From positions 831,297 to 895,296 of the forward strand of contig SCFE01000103.1 of assembly GCA_004352715.1 (NCBI GenBank): a stretch of 64,000 nucleotides of DNA. Reading direction: 5' to 3'. The stretch is from Hofstenia miamia (lineage: Eukaryota > Xenacoelomorpha > Acoela). Position numbers and translations under genes: made by a program. This document shows, piece by piece, positions 38,283 to 49,850 of this stretch (position 1 is its first letter; each line of letters starts with the position of its first letter). Below the pieces are notes generated by a model, which saw nothing but the letters and a program-made list of their open reading frames with translations, was not told the origin of the DNA and searched no databases.

Positions 38283-38757
38283 TTGAAGTACTTCAGCAGA
38301 TTAATAATTTTTTTACCATAACAGGTTGGTCCATTGCCCATAAATGTGCAGGTATCCAAGGTTTTAAAAAATCTTTGGTGTGAGGCTTGGTAAAAAATGG
38401 TTGAAAATGTAAACAAATCTAGCATAATCTATATGGTTACACTAGGATGCTTAGGCTGAAAATAGAAATATTTTAACTACTTTTTGAACATATTAAGAGT
38501 AAAAATAAGGGTTTTGTGCAAACATACAAGGAACAATAGCGTGATTCCTTAGTATTCAGTAATAAGTTCGAAGTCGTAAAGCGAGGTATTAAAGCGTATA
38601 ATTAATTTTTACGGAACTATTGCCAAGATAAAGTTGATTATTGATTTTCCCAATTATCATTTCTCTTCAAATTTTCCTTTTTGAATTGTAGCTATGTCTA
38701 TTCATTGCCTCCATTTGCACTCATCACTAAAGTTAATCTTTCAAATCTATCTATCTA

Positions 38758-38788
<31 letters not shown>
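38283..38788. repeat. Left copy of ~505-bp direct repeat flanking the calpain locus
   Basis: Starts directly after the N at 38282 with ttgaagtacttcagcagatt and runs into ctatctatctatctatatat. Bases 42103-42608 are the same, with no difference that I could see, at an offset of 3820 bp. Confidence 0.92.
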
Positions 38789-38794
<6 letters not shown>

Positions 38795-38797
<3 letters not shown>

Positions 38798-39812
38798 AAG
38801 CGAATGTGAACAGAAGCAAGAGCAGGATGAGACTAGGCCTATAGCTATTACACAACCTACATTAGTGAGGTACTTGTTAATTAAAACACTGAAATTGCTT
38901 AGGGAATGTTCAGTCTGTTCTTAACCAAAATTCCGTTTAGAATGTCGTGCATTGTACTATACTAGAAATACTCAAAGAATTCGAAAAAATTGAACGAAAC
39001 TAATTCAAGCTTAAATTCAGCCTGAACTGGAAATTTTCTACAGAATTGGGTTTGATTTTGAACTCCTATACACAAACTTAATAAATTTTGGATCGAATCT
39101 ATGAATCTTTCTGTGCAACTATAATAGGTAAAAATTTAAAATTTTAAGTCCTTATATGTACACCATATATTCTAATGACTGAGGCATTCTAAAATACCGC
39201 AATTTTCAAAGAACTTTCAACACTTCATTATTTTTTTCAGCAATCGACCAAATATTCATGAATTGAATTTGATTACCAATCGCTTACAATAATAAAACAA
39301 TGTTTAAGACTCCCCTGTTGCATAGAATTTCGCGAAATACCGAAATTTTCCGGAAATTTGTGAAATTGCTGTTTCATTTAGAGACTTCATTGAAACATTA
39401 AATTATGTTGATTAGTTTGAGCTAGGGTTAGAACCTTTCAGGTAAATGCATAAGAAGCTTAGATATTTTAGAGGTTTCATGAAGTAAGATAAACGAAATA
39501 GCAATTTCACAAATTCCTTGAAAATAAGAGATTTCCGATAGTCCCAATTTCACAATCTCAACTGTAAAATATCTAGATATAAAGATTCGCACTGAATGAT
39601 TATATTGAAAAATATATTATTTCTTGAACCCTGTTTATGGGCCCTTCTTTGTATTTCCATTAATTTCTATTGCTATGTTTCAACAACTATATGATTTCGT
39701 GATCACTGTGGATGTAATGTTTGTGTTTCCGCATAAACTCTTTATATTAGTATTGAGAGGCATGCTATTTACTTAAAAACAGTTTGTGTCTATTGGGTTA
39801 AAATTTTGCAAA
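38795..39812. other. Upstream flank of the calpain-like gene
   Basis: AT-rich. The promoter presumably lies here, but no clear TATA box or initiator can be chosen in such AT-rich sequence. Confidence 0.4.
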
Positions 39813-41798
39813 ATGTCATTTATCGATGGCATCATCAATTTTTTTACAAATTTGAAGAATGAGCCTTTGCCCAAAATCGAGGAAATCAGAAGGCAGTGCA
39901 AAAAAGATGGATCATTGTTTGAAGATCGCGAATTTCCTCTGAAAAAATCGCTGCTTCCTGAAAATCTTCAAAATCGCAATATAATCTGGCAAAGGCCAAA
40001 GGATATCTCCAAGAAACCTTCATTCATTGACGAAAGTCATATACATTTTTATTCCATACGTTGGAATTTCTTTGCCGCAGTACAAGCAATTAGATCGAAC
40101 AGAACTGCTTTCAATAAAGTTGTAAATTTAAGAGCAAACAATCACGATATGAGATCTAAGGCATATGTTGGTGCAGTTTCGTTTATGTTCTGGCAATTTG
40201 GATATTGGAAGGAAGTCATTATTGATGACAGAATTCCGACATTAAATGGCGAAGTGTGTTATTTTGAATCCAAAGACCTTAATGAGTTCTGGCCTCCTTT
40301 AATTATGAAAGCCTATGCAAAGCTTTATAACAGCTATGAGATCTTTGACCATGCTTCTCTAAACGAAGCGCTAACTGATTTAACGGGTGGCCTCATTGAA
40401 AATACAATATTGAGTAAATTTCAGCATCCAACGGAACTTTACGATTATTTCTGTGCAAGATTAAGAGAAAACGCTGTGATTACAATAAATGTTAACTCGA
40501 CTAAAAACTTTTCGAAGCTTGGCCTTGCCACAGGGAATGCATATGTCTTGAAAAGAGCTACTACCGTTGAAGGGCAGGACCACTCGACAACAGAGCTATT
40601 CTGTGTACACAATCCTTGGGTGAATAGTTCGAAGTGGAGTGGAAAATGGAGTCATGAATGCAACCTATGGGACAACGTTGAAAAACGAAACGTGTATTTA
40701 AATTCACTCGCTGCAGGTGAATTTTACATGGCGATCGAAGACATTCAAGAGTTTTTTGCTGTTGCAGCTATCTGTCATAATACTAGCTATATTGACTCAA
40801 AAAAATATCAACTTTTAACATTTGATGGCCAATGGATAAAGGAATTCAATGCTGGCGGTGATCCAACTTCAGCAACGTTTTATACAAATCCCCAATATCG
40901 CATAAAAGTTTCATCTACAGGCAATCAAAAAGACGAAGAGGAAAACATTGGATCCATGTTAGTCAGTCTTTTGAGAAAGCCTTCCAAGCGAAATGTATAT
41001 GACTTAAAAAACATTTCAATGTCATTTTTGATATTTCTAGTTCTTGATACACACAAAAACGAAAACAACTTAACCACAGATTTTTTCCAAAATCCTTCTC
41101 ATCATGTTACAACTAAGGTATCATTTACTAGAGGCCGAGAAATGGTGATGCGAATAAACTTATACGATGGCGAATATTGCATCGTGCCCTTCCTACGAGA
41201 AGAGAGTGCTGAGCAAGGATTTCATCTGAGAATTTTTGCAGAGTGCTTAATTGAAGAGCAACATACTTTGAGAGAATATAATCTATACTCTAACATTCAA
41301 GAAGAAATGATAGATAATGTTGAAGGGTTGAAGGAAAAAACGAAATCGGTTTATGACAAGATCGCAACAGCAGATGGTCTTGTTTATGTCGCTGATATTC
41401 ACAGATTACTTGAAATTCTCTCAGGCACGGACATCGAGCCACCAAATCAAGATCGATGCTGGAGTCTACTTCGTCTATTTGACGAGAAGAAACGAGGAAG
41501 TCTGAACTTCAGTGAGTTCATCAATCTTTTGGTTTTCTATAGACACTGCCATGATGCCTTCGCAAACCTATGTGATGAAAACGCACAAACTCTTAAGCTT
41601 TATGGCGTAAAGCTGTATTTTAAATCGCTTGGGTACAACCTCAGTGATAAGAACTTTTCATTTATTTTCAAACGTTATGCCAATCAAAACAATGAATTGG
41701 TGTTCCATGATCTTCTGTATGCTGCAACCAAAATTGAAATTGGACTTAAGACTGGAAGTAGAAAATCGCGAATCCTTGACTTAGTGCTTAGTATTTAA
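39813..41798 (+). CDS. Calpain-like protein, catalytically dead, intronless
   Basis: The frame encodes 661 residues from an ATG at 39813 (the open frame extends 9 codons upstream without an ATG). Calpains are calcium-dependent cytosolic cysteine proteases. Order seen: CysPc core about 35-318, C2-like domain about 320-485, EF-hand-type region about 500-655. Core landmarks are FMFWQFGYWKEVIIDDRIPT, EFWPPLIMKAYAKLY, DLTGGL, HNPWVNSSKWSGKWS and GEFYMAIEDI. The active-site Cys of GDCWLLAA is lost: here it is SIRWNFFAA (81-89), with Trp or Arg at that place. The catalytic His of GHAYS is Asn (GNAYV, N242). The Asn of NPW (N267) is kept. The EF-hand-like loop at 557-568 (DEKKRGSLNFSE) lacks acidic residues at positions 3 and 5, so calcium binding there is doubtful. 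The lack of introns suggests a retrocopy, yet the frame is fully open, so selection may have kept it as a pseudoprotease (compare calpain-6 and fly CalpC). Confidence 0.93.
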   Translation: MSFIDGIINFFTNLKNEPLPKIEEIRRQCKKDGSLFEDREFPLKKSLLPENLQNRNIIWQRPKDISKKPSFIDESHIHFYSIRWNFFAAVQAIRSNRTAFNKVVNLRANNHDMRSKAYVGAVSFMFWQFGYWKEVIIDDRIPTLNGEVCYFESKDLNEFWPPLIMKAYAKLYNSYEIFDHASLNEALTDLTGGLIENTILSKFQHPTELYDYFCARLRENAVITINVNSTKNFSKLGLATGNAYVLKRATTVEGQDHSTTELFCVHNPWVNSSKWSGKWSHECNLWDNVEKRNVYLNSLAAGEFYMAIEDIQEFFAVAAICHNTSYIDSKKYQLLTFDGQWIKEFNAGGDPTSATFYTNPQYRIKVSSTGNQKDEEENIGSMLVSLLRKPSKRNVYDLKNISMSFLIFLVLDTHKNENNLTTDFFQNPSHHVTTKVSFTRGREMVMRINLYDGEYCIVPFLREESAEQGFHLRIFAECLIEEQHTLREYNLYSNIQEEMIDNVEGLKEKTKSVYDKIATADGLVYVADIHRLLEILSGTDIEPPNQDRCWSLLRLFDEKKRGSLNFSEFINLLVFYRHCHDAFANLCDENAQTLKLYGVKLYFKSLGYNLSDKNFSFIFKRYANQNNELVFHDLLYAATKIEIGLKTGSRKSRILDLVLSI

Positions 41799-42102
41799 CC
41801 CTAACAGAATGTTTAATTAGTATAGATATAAATTACATTTACCAAAAGTCTTCTTTCCTTAACCCAAATTATCTCAAACATTTTTTACAAAAAATCTTAA
41901 AATAATAATGAATCTAAGATCTGAAAACACCGCAAGATATAGGATTTTTCCTTGGTTTAGAATTTAGGAACGTACCCTTCAGCAAAGGAACAGAAAACAC
42001 AGCTAAGTTCAATTACTGCTTCAACGGGCTTTAAGCCGCTTTGCGTGTGAGCATTATGGTTTTTAAAGAAATAGAATGTTTCGTTAAAATATAGTTAAGA
42101 TT
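41799..42102. other. Downstream flank of the calpain-like gene
   Basis: Presumed 3' UTR and flank up to the right copy of the direct repeat. I saw no A-tract or target duplication that would prove retroposition. Confidence 0.4.
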
Positions 42103-42608
42103 TTGAAGTACTTCAGCAGATTAATAATTTTTTTACCATAACAGGTTGGTCCATTGCCCATAAATGTGCAGGTATCCAAGGTTTTAAAAAATCTTTGGTG
42201 TGAGGCTTGGTAAAAAATGGTTGAAAATGTAAACAAATCTAGCATAATCTATATGGTTACACTAGGATGCTTAGGCTGAAAATAGAAATATTTTAACTAC
42301 TTTTTGAACATATTAAGAGTAAAAATAAGGGTTTTGTGCAAACATACAAGGAACAATAGCGTGATTCCTTAGTATTCAGTAATAAGTTCGAAGTCGTAAA
42401 GCGAGGTATTAAAGCGTATAATTAATTTTTACGGAACTATTGCCAAGATAAAGTTGATTATTGATTTTCCCAATTATCATTTCTCTTCAAATTTTCCTTT
42501 TTGAATTGTAGCTATGTCTATTCATTGCCTCCATTTGCACTCATCACTAAAGTTAATCTTTCAAATCTATCTATCTATCTATATATATATATATATATAT
42601 ATATATAN
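42103..42608. repeat. Right copy of ~505-bp direct repeat flanking the calpain locus
   Basis: Identical to 38283-38788 as far as I can compare by eye. It runs into the (TA)n tract and gap at 42608. Confidence 0.92.
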
Positions 42609-42796
42609 NNNNNNNNNNNNNNNNNNNNNNNNNNNNNNNNNNNNNNNNNNNNNNNNNNNNNNNNNNNNNNNNNNNNNNNNNNNNNNNNNNNNNNNNNNNN
42701 NNNNNNNNNNNNNNNNNNNNNNNNNNNNNNNNNNNNNNNNNNNNNNNNNNNNNNNNNNNNNNNNNNNNNNNNNNNNNNNNNNNNNNNNNNNNNNNN

Positions 42797-42827
<31 letters not shown>
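42580..42827. repeat. (TA)n microsatellite containing a 189-N gap
   Basis: TA runs on both sides of N 42608-42796. Confidence 0.95.
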
Positions 42828-42834
<7 letters not shown>

Positions 42835-43639
42835 GAGCACGTTACTTTTACGAAAGCAATATAATAAATATTACTAAGTAGTCTATTAATAATGTAATAT
42901 ATTACTCGGTTCTTATTAGTTTTTTCACTAATTTATGTCACTCTGCTTATTACTTTTCATTCTTACTTAAACAATTTTTTCAAATATAAATCTTTACTGA
43001 AACTTACATGCATACTAATAAGTATGTCGAGCACTTAATAATCTAAGAGAAATATTTTCATACATGTATTTCTGTCCACATTTATTTTTTAATATACATG
43101 TTAAAAAATTTTTAAATAATTAAATGTATAGTTTAGTGAAGTAAGAGGTAGAAAAAAGTACAACATAAGTAACGAATAATTACTCCCAGTGGTAAATACA
43201 TAAATACATATATATATATTTTTTTAGAGCAATGTTTGAATTCAATTTTCGCGATATTTTTACCCAATAATATCCCATCTCTGAAGATATGATTTAAAAA
43301 ATATAAGTTTGTCTAAAACGATAATCAGGTTTTTGTAATAAGTTCAAACCAATAATTAGACACGATATTTTTTAAAGAAGATTCTGAATTTGATAGCAAG
43401 CAGTTTCAATGTTATAAAATAAATTTGAATTATTTTAATAAGAAACAATCATTTCAAGCTTTCGAATAAAACTTGTACACTGAATTGTGTTGCATATCAA
43501 ACAGTTAACTTAATTATTATTATGGTTAACGAAAACCAAACATTTATGTAAAACAGAAAAATAAAAAATTAAAGATTTAATTAATATATAAGTTCTAGAT
43601 AAGAACATACCGAAGTATATAAACTTTATTAAATGTTCA
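42828..43639. other. Intergenic, no gene recognised
   Basis: AT-rich with a short TA run near 43208-43219. Confidence 0.4.
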
Positions 43640-44504
43640 TTGATTGAGTATATATCATTACCGACATTCCAATATTAATAAATGTGACATTTTTAGTACA
43701 GATTTTCTCATATCAGACCACTGGCTGACATGTGCAACAGTTAACGATAATAAGTCTCAACCAGATTTACGGATATGTTTTTCACAAAAGATTTTTTTCA
43801 AAAGATACTTCCATAATAATAACTTTTTGAAGGAATTAAGAAATTACACTGGAAAGATTATTACGCTTACACGACAGTTGATCAAAAATGTTTATAATTG
43901 ATAATTTAACAAATATTTATTATAGGCTTTGTCCAAAGATTCGAAAACACAATAAAAAGGACTATAACAAAATGTGAGTGATACATATATCTAAAGAAAC
44001 AGAAGAATGCATTAGAAAAATGCATGAGACCTAATCAAATTTTTGACAAAATAGAAGAAAAAACAAATAAATGAAATTTTGATCTACAAGCATTTTTACA
44101 AATATCTTTTACTGTACAAATTTGTTTAAAAAAAGTGGACATTTATTTCAATATTTTTAAGGACGAAAATGAAATTCCTTATTATCTAGCAATAGTTTAT
44201 TTTGCAGTTTGTAATATGCAAACCTTACAATTTCATCAAGTTTCCGAACTTTAACGTCAATATCGGAAAGAGATCGAAAAATTTAGCATGCATTAAATTT
44301 CATAAAAATGTTTTGAAACATACATTTATTAATAGCGCTATCAGCTACTGGAACATTATTCCAAAAGTTATTAAAAATTACAATAATTTTAAGTCTTTTA
44401 AAAAGCATTTACAAACTTGTTTACTAAAACAAAAATATATATTGGGAAAATCTTGGCTGGGATTTAAATTTTATCATAGCGATTACACTATTTCACGGAA
44501 CTAA
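43640..44504 (+). mobile_element. LINE fragment: end of endonuclease joined to RT C-terminal tail
   Basis: The frame 43644-43901 contains IFSTDFLISDHWLTCATVND, the SDH motif that closes AP-type endonucleases of LINEs. The frame 44202-44504 contains TFINSAISYWNIIPKVIKNYNN and FKSFKKHL, the C-terminal end of LINE ORF2. The RT domain that should separate them (well over 1 kb) is reduced to about 300 bp of broken sequence. Dead copy. Confidence 0.7.
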
Positions 44505-44749
44505 TTACATTGTAATAATGCCCCAACTTACGCATGCTTAATTCTACGGTAAATATCATCTTTTTTATGACGCTTTTTAATAAGTAATCAGTTCTGCAAT
44601 TGTCAAACTCTTATTAAAAAAGACTTTCTTATTCTTATTATTTTTATTAAATTTACATATATGTGGAAGAAAATGCATTAATATATAATCATCCTCTTAC
44701 ATTTCTAGGAATTACATCAACAAATGATGTTTTACTTTATGATATTGAG

Positions 44750-47700
44750 GACTGAAAATCAAATTTAGATAGGAATGAAAAAAATATAAATAGCATCCTA
44801 GATATTTCAAAGGAATTTAGTTCAATAAACTATTCTACTCTATTGTTAAAGTTAATCCAGATTTATACATTTTGTGGTTCCTTAATGGAAATATTTAGCA
44901 TTTATTTAATTAGTAGATACCAGAATATCAAAAAATGAAAAAATATCAAACTCATTAAAACTAAACCATGGAGTGCCGCAGGGGTCAGTACTGGGTCCAT
45001 TACCAGTAACGCCAGAAGCAAACCTTATATTATTTAGGAGTTAATTTTTTAAGCATTTGCATTTGAAGTTTTTTTCATCAAAAAATAAAATTAATGTGAT
45101 CTAACTTTGATTACAAGACCATGTTTTTTGTATATTTAATATCCTCTTACACCCATATTTCAAAAGCACTGTTTACATAAGTTTTTCTAAACTCTTTCAA
45201 GAAATCTTTAAGAATCAGTAATTTCTGCAAAATTTGGAAAAGTTTTCATCACTAAAATACCTTTTTTAAGTCAAAATCATCAGCATTAGTCTTTGTCTGT
45301 GTTTAAATTTGACCAAGAAAATTGGCATAATTAAGGGTGGAAATTTATGTTGCACATGACTGACTTAAGCTAGAACATGAGGATTGGATGTAAAAATGTG
45401 AACATATATTTAAATTATTAACACTGAATTTCTCAAAATATAAATTTAGATCTGGGTTATTGTCTGTTCTGTGAGGTCATTATAATTCATATTGAATTTA
45501 ATATTTATATTTTCATGCAATTCTTCCATCAAATATTTGAAAACAGTGAATGCGGGTTTCATGTGCTTAGATCAAATTGATTATGCAAATGAATTGCCTA
45601 CAGGAGTATGATTGTTTGGAAAATGTATTCTGTGAGCCCTACCTACACTACTTAGACTTTAGTAGTTTTAAAGTATGAAAATCGTACTTTTTAAGAGAGC
45701 TTTGTATCATATCAGGCTCGGCTTTACTGTATTTAAGATTCTTAAATAAAATTCAATTCTTTTGATTATTTTAAAGAATTACTTTATTATTAAAATCTTG
45801 AAAATCTTTAATGATTCTGTAATTTTCTTTACTTTCATTAATTATTTTGCTGAAAATTGAATTTTCTTTAATGTTTTTCAAGAAATTTCGACAAAGGATA
45901 ACACTGGTCGAATATCATTAGCATATTAGAATATAGAATAGCCTCATTAGAATATCATGGTAATTTCATTTGCCTCATACGTACAACACACTATGCAAAT
46001 GTTAAAATGTAATGTTATGTAAAACACCCGCGCGGTTCATTCAATTCGCGCATTTGAATTGTTCACAACAAGTCAGTCGCTCGTGCTTACGCGTCATAAA
46101 TATTTTGCACATGAAAGGCCTGCATAACCCCGTAAACCATATATCTAAATCAACCGTTGATTTTGTTTTTAAAAATGTCGATTATAATCCGATTTTAATA
46201 GCTTGATTACAATCAGTGATTATAATCAACCAACCCTGATTAGGTTATGTATGAAAATATGAATCCATCATTGCACATGTATATAAAATTAGTAAAATTT
46301 ATATTTGCCTCTAAATTTAGAAACTATTTTCCAATTATATACATTTTAATTAAATAGCTTAAATAATTGTTTTTAACATAAATGATCATTTATATCATTA
46401 GTAGAAGAATGCAATTTCTGTGATCTTGAATCAAGACAATCGTCTATAAATGATCTCGACTCGAAAACTGATCAAAATTCAAAACATTTTATCGACAATT
46501 TCGAACGGGTACTCCAAGCACATTAGGAAAATATTTTAAAATAGTAACAATTTTTCAATAAAAATTTAGTTTTCCTTAGGAAACCTTTAAATTTATCTTA
46601 ATATCAAATAATCAATGATTCAGAAGGTGTAAAGGCTATTTTTTGAAAGTCTACCCAAGTAATTGGGGATCAAAATTCAGAGGTGGCTGTGATCCATGAA
46701 CACTTAGTATTTCTTAGGAAAGCATCAAATATTAAAAGAATTTTTAGAAAGTTTGCAATTAACAAACATACGAATAATTTTATTGTAGAAAGCAAATAAC
46801 TTTTTCAGCTAAGCAATGAATGTTTTGCAATATCTGTCATCTCTGCCCAAGACTATGGCATTGAGTGACGACAACTCGCGATTTCTTGAATGTTTTTCGA
46901 ATTATAACACAATGTAGTTAAACCTTTCAAAATATAACAGCATTATATTCAATTGGGTATTTAAATTTATGTGTTTTAGATGCTAATGTAGATAAAACTA
47001 GGATCTCTTTCCATTTAGTTAGAATGCGGTTTAATTAAAACTACAATATTAAGGTGGCACAGTCACCCCAATATACATACTTTCAGCGCCATTGTCAATT
47101 ACAATTTATAAGTTATATGTAAATGATATGGATCAGTACATTAGTAGTAATAATGTAGAATTTGCAGCTGATAATCTCATTTATTGTTATAATATTTTAA
47201 CCTTACAAGGAGATATCGTAAAATTGCAATCATTCTTTAATAAAAATTTGCTAAGACTAAATATTGAGAAAACGACATTTATGGTAATGATTCAACATTA
47301 GAAAATATTAAGATGTGTAACAACATCATTCAAGAATCAACAAAAATGAAATATTTGGCAGTACTAATCGATAATATATTGAATTTTGTAGACGAAGTTA
47401 GCTATATAATAATAATACTAAGGAAAATGGTGTACAGTTTAAAAGATATTCAAGACATTTGAAAGTTTATACTAATTGAGTGGAGAATGATATTCTTTCT
47501 ATTAATTATTCCATCTCATTTCTTGTACTAACAGAAAATTAAATGTGAAGAAAGTATTTAATTTGTTCATAAACATAATTTGTAACCAAAACAAAAAGAA
47601 ACAATGTGTAATATTCCTAGAAGCTCTTCAAAATATTAGATTTTTGTCTATTTTTTGGAAAAGAAAATCGAATGTTTCTAAACATTTAAATCTAAGAACA

Positions 47701-47850
47701 GTTACATTTGGTACAAAAAGCACAATAGAAAATTAATAAAGAATGTATTCTTAACATATTTATAATTGATGTGGAATAAATTGGACTACAATACAAGAAA
47801 TAAAAAAATTATACATTATCTAAGAAAAAGTTGAAAACATGAAATAAGAG
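44750..47850 (+). mobile_element. LINE reverse transcriptase interrupted by ~2 kb of other sequence
   Basis: Bases 44750-45000 carry RT palm motifs in shifting frames: DISKEFSSINYSTLLLKL, then LNHGVPQGSVLGPLP. About 2 kb of unrelated AT-rich sequence follows. At 47085-47301 the RT resumes with APLSITIYKLYVNDMDQYIS and VEFAADNLIYCYN, where the FADD catalytic box has decayed to FAAD. Then LQGDIVKLQSFFNKNLLRLN, MKYLAVLIDN (about 47350) and a tail ending LMWNKLDYNTRN (about 47770-47800). The junctions share a similar short stretch (ccattaccagtaac and ccattgtcaattac), so this could be one copy with an insertion or two copies side by side. Confidence 0.7.
45010..47084. other. Unassigned sequence within the split LINE
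   Basis: No transposase frame or clear terminal repeats seen. A GC-richer patch lies at about 46015-46130 and a GATTATAATC-type repeat motif at about 46185-46230. The nature of any insertion is unknown. Confidence 0.35.
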
Positions 47851-47944
47851 CAAAATATTAGTTACTTGATTAATTGCAGAATAAGATGTACAGCTCAAGA
47901 ATAAGTAAAAAATATTTATTAATATATATGATAGTAATTTTTTA

Positions 47945-48325
47945 TCCATCTGCCATTTTGAAACATCGCCAAAAAACAAAATCAGCAAAAGTTCGGGGAA
48001 ATTTGTGTGCCATTGGTAAAACTCCACCAATTTTTGTTGATCATGGAGTCAAAATCAAAAAAGAAGTTTACTGTCAAGGCATCCTTGTTCTTGAGACCGT
48101 GGGACTTCCTCAAGGCTCACAAGCATTTTGGTAACAAAGCAGGAATCTGCTCCAGCCCACAAAGTGACAAACTCAAGTTCCACTTTCTTGGTTCCACATC
48201 ATCTGCCGCCTTACTCGCCAGATCTCAATCCGATTGATTACCGAGTGTGGTCTATTTTTGAAGCCAGAGCCTGAGGCAAGGCTCATAAATCTTTAACGTC
48301 CCTGAACGTTGAGAATGTAATCATT
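47945..48325 (+). mobile_element. Mariner-type transposase fragment
   Basis: Consecutive pieces in shifting frames match the second half of a mariner-like transposase: LCAIGKTPPIFVDHGVKIKK, then ESAPAHK (QQD-SAPAHK with the Asp replaced), then PHHLPPYSPDLNPIDYRVWS and IFEARA with HKSLTSLN. The third acidic residue lies in NPIDY. The first catalytic Asp and the N-terminus are absent. It ends just before the Polinton-like block. Confidence 0.75.
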
Positions 48326-48339
48326 TTTTTTTAAAATCG

Positions 48340-49850
48340 GTGTATACAGGACTTTTGCCACGTACATTTAAAATTCCATCTGGACAGAACTCACTTACTA
48401 TAGAAAATGTTTTTCCCAATGAACCCTTTAGAAGAATCGCCTTGTTAATTGTTCCAAACCACCAGTTTACGGTGGCAATGTTTGAAAATGCGTTTTCATA
48501 TAAATTTAGGGGGCTCCATCAAGTTACTATGATCCGTGGAGGATCAAATATTGCATACACACCCGTGTTAGTTGGAGATGACAACTATGCACAGGAATAT
48601 TATCAATCAATAAAGGCTCTGAGAATAAATAATGATGGTGGCAGAATACCCTACACACAGTACAGCAAACACGCGATTATGGTGACTAGCATTGCAGAGG
48701 CCAACTGCGAGGTTTTGTATCCTGAATTGAGCAGTGCAAACATACGTTTAACACTGGATTTTAAAAACCCACTCACCGATTTGATTCAAGTTATCGTTTT
48801 GGGGGAAACCAATTCCAAAGTCTATATTGATAAACACCGAAACGTTATAAAGGGATAAGAAATGTGTTATGTAAATAATTGTATCGTAGAAAGATATTGA
48901 AACTTGAAGGATTTCGAGCAGTGGAAAATCGTATTCACTCTACCAAAGACCCACATTTAAAGTTTACACATGTAACAAACTATCTATTACAGAAACACTG
49001 TATAGACAATGTTGGTGTTGCAAAAGTTTTGCAAATGAACCCCAATGGCGGATTGATTGGAATTGAAAATTCAAGGCTACATTTGCTTTGAAATGGTCAA
49101 AACTGCTTAGAATACACGCTCTGTTAAAAGAGAATTTATAATTGGCAATGGATATCCGATATTTTACAGTTTTTGTTGTAATGTACCAATTTTGGGTCGC
49201 ATATATGGACGAGCCAATTAATAATGCACATGACATGGCGGTTATTGATATTGGGTACCCGTCAAAATTTCTTAATCTTAAGACACAGTGGTGGGTTTTG
49301 AAGAAAAAGGATGAAACCGGTTTTATTCCAAGCATGTGGATAGCTTCGAGGACTTGTATAAAAATATAAACTCCATTCTTAAACCAAAGGTGTTTCAATA
49401 CAATTTAAATTTGTTTATATACACAAGCAACAAATAAATCGGAATATGAGGTGGATTTAGACCAGGCTGGAAAATTGCTAGGATTTTATGAAAATATATA
49501 TATTCAAATAACCAATGCAAATTATGAACACAACATATATGCTGGAAATCATGTTTTAATGGTACAAACCATTACAGCAGAACCTCAATTTTTTGGAAGC
49601 ACAGGATTACCTTTAGTGGATAAATAACCCTTGTCGTTGACTCACGTTACAAATCCAAGCATCACCCCAATTATTCATCACGAAAAACAAAATCCAATGT
49701 ATAAACCAGTGTCACGATCAAATTTCAATAGAATAAACGTAAAGTTTTGAACTGAGCAAGGTCAAATAATAGAATTCATCGAAATGGGTAGATTGTATAT
49801 CACGTCGAATAGTTGCACAGAATGAAGAAATTACGGAAAATCAAGATCAT
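48340..49850 (+). pseudogene. Polinton/Maverick-like structural gene remnants (two capsid-type proteins)
   Basis: The frame 48340-48858 (172 residues) resembles the C-terminal part of invertebrate proteins annotated as F54H12.2-like, which I associate from memory with Polinton/Maverick (adintovirus-type) capsid genes. Landmarks are an N-terminal IPSGQNSLTIENVF, a middle YYQSIKALRINNDGGRI and an end LTLDFKNPLTDLIQVIVLGE then IDKHRNV. Downstream, after broken sequence, 49340-49630 and 49630-49790 carry a second structural-type protein: EDLYKNINSILKP, LDQAGKLLGFYENI, GSTGLPLVD and, after a stop, MYKPVSRSNFNRINVKF. The order (two structural genes in the same direction) fits that element class. 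No polymerase, integrase or terminal repeats are seen. Stops and frame changes make the second gene non-functional. The first is an open but shortened frame. Confidence 0.6.
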
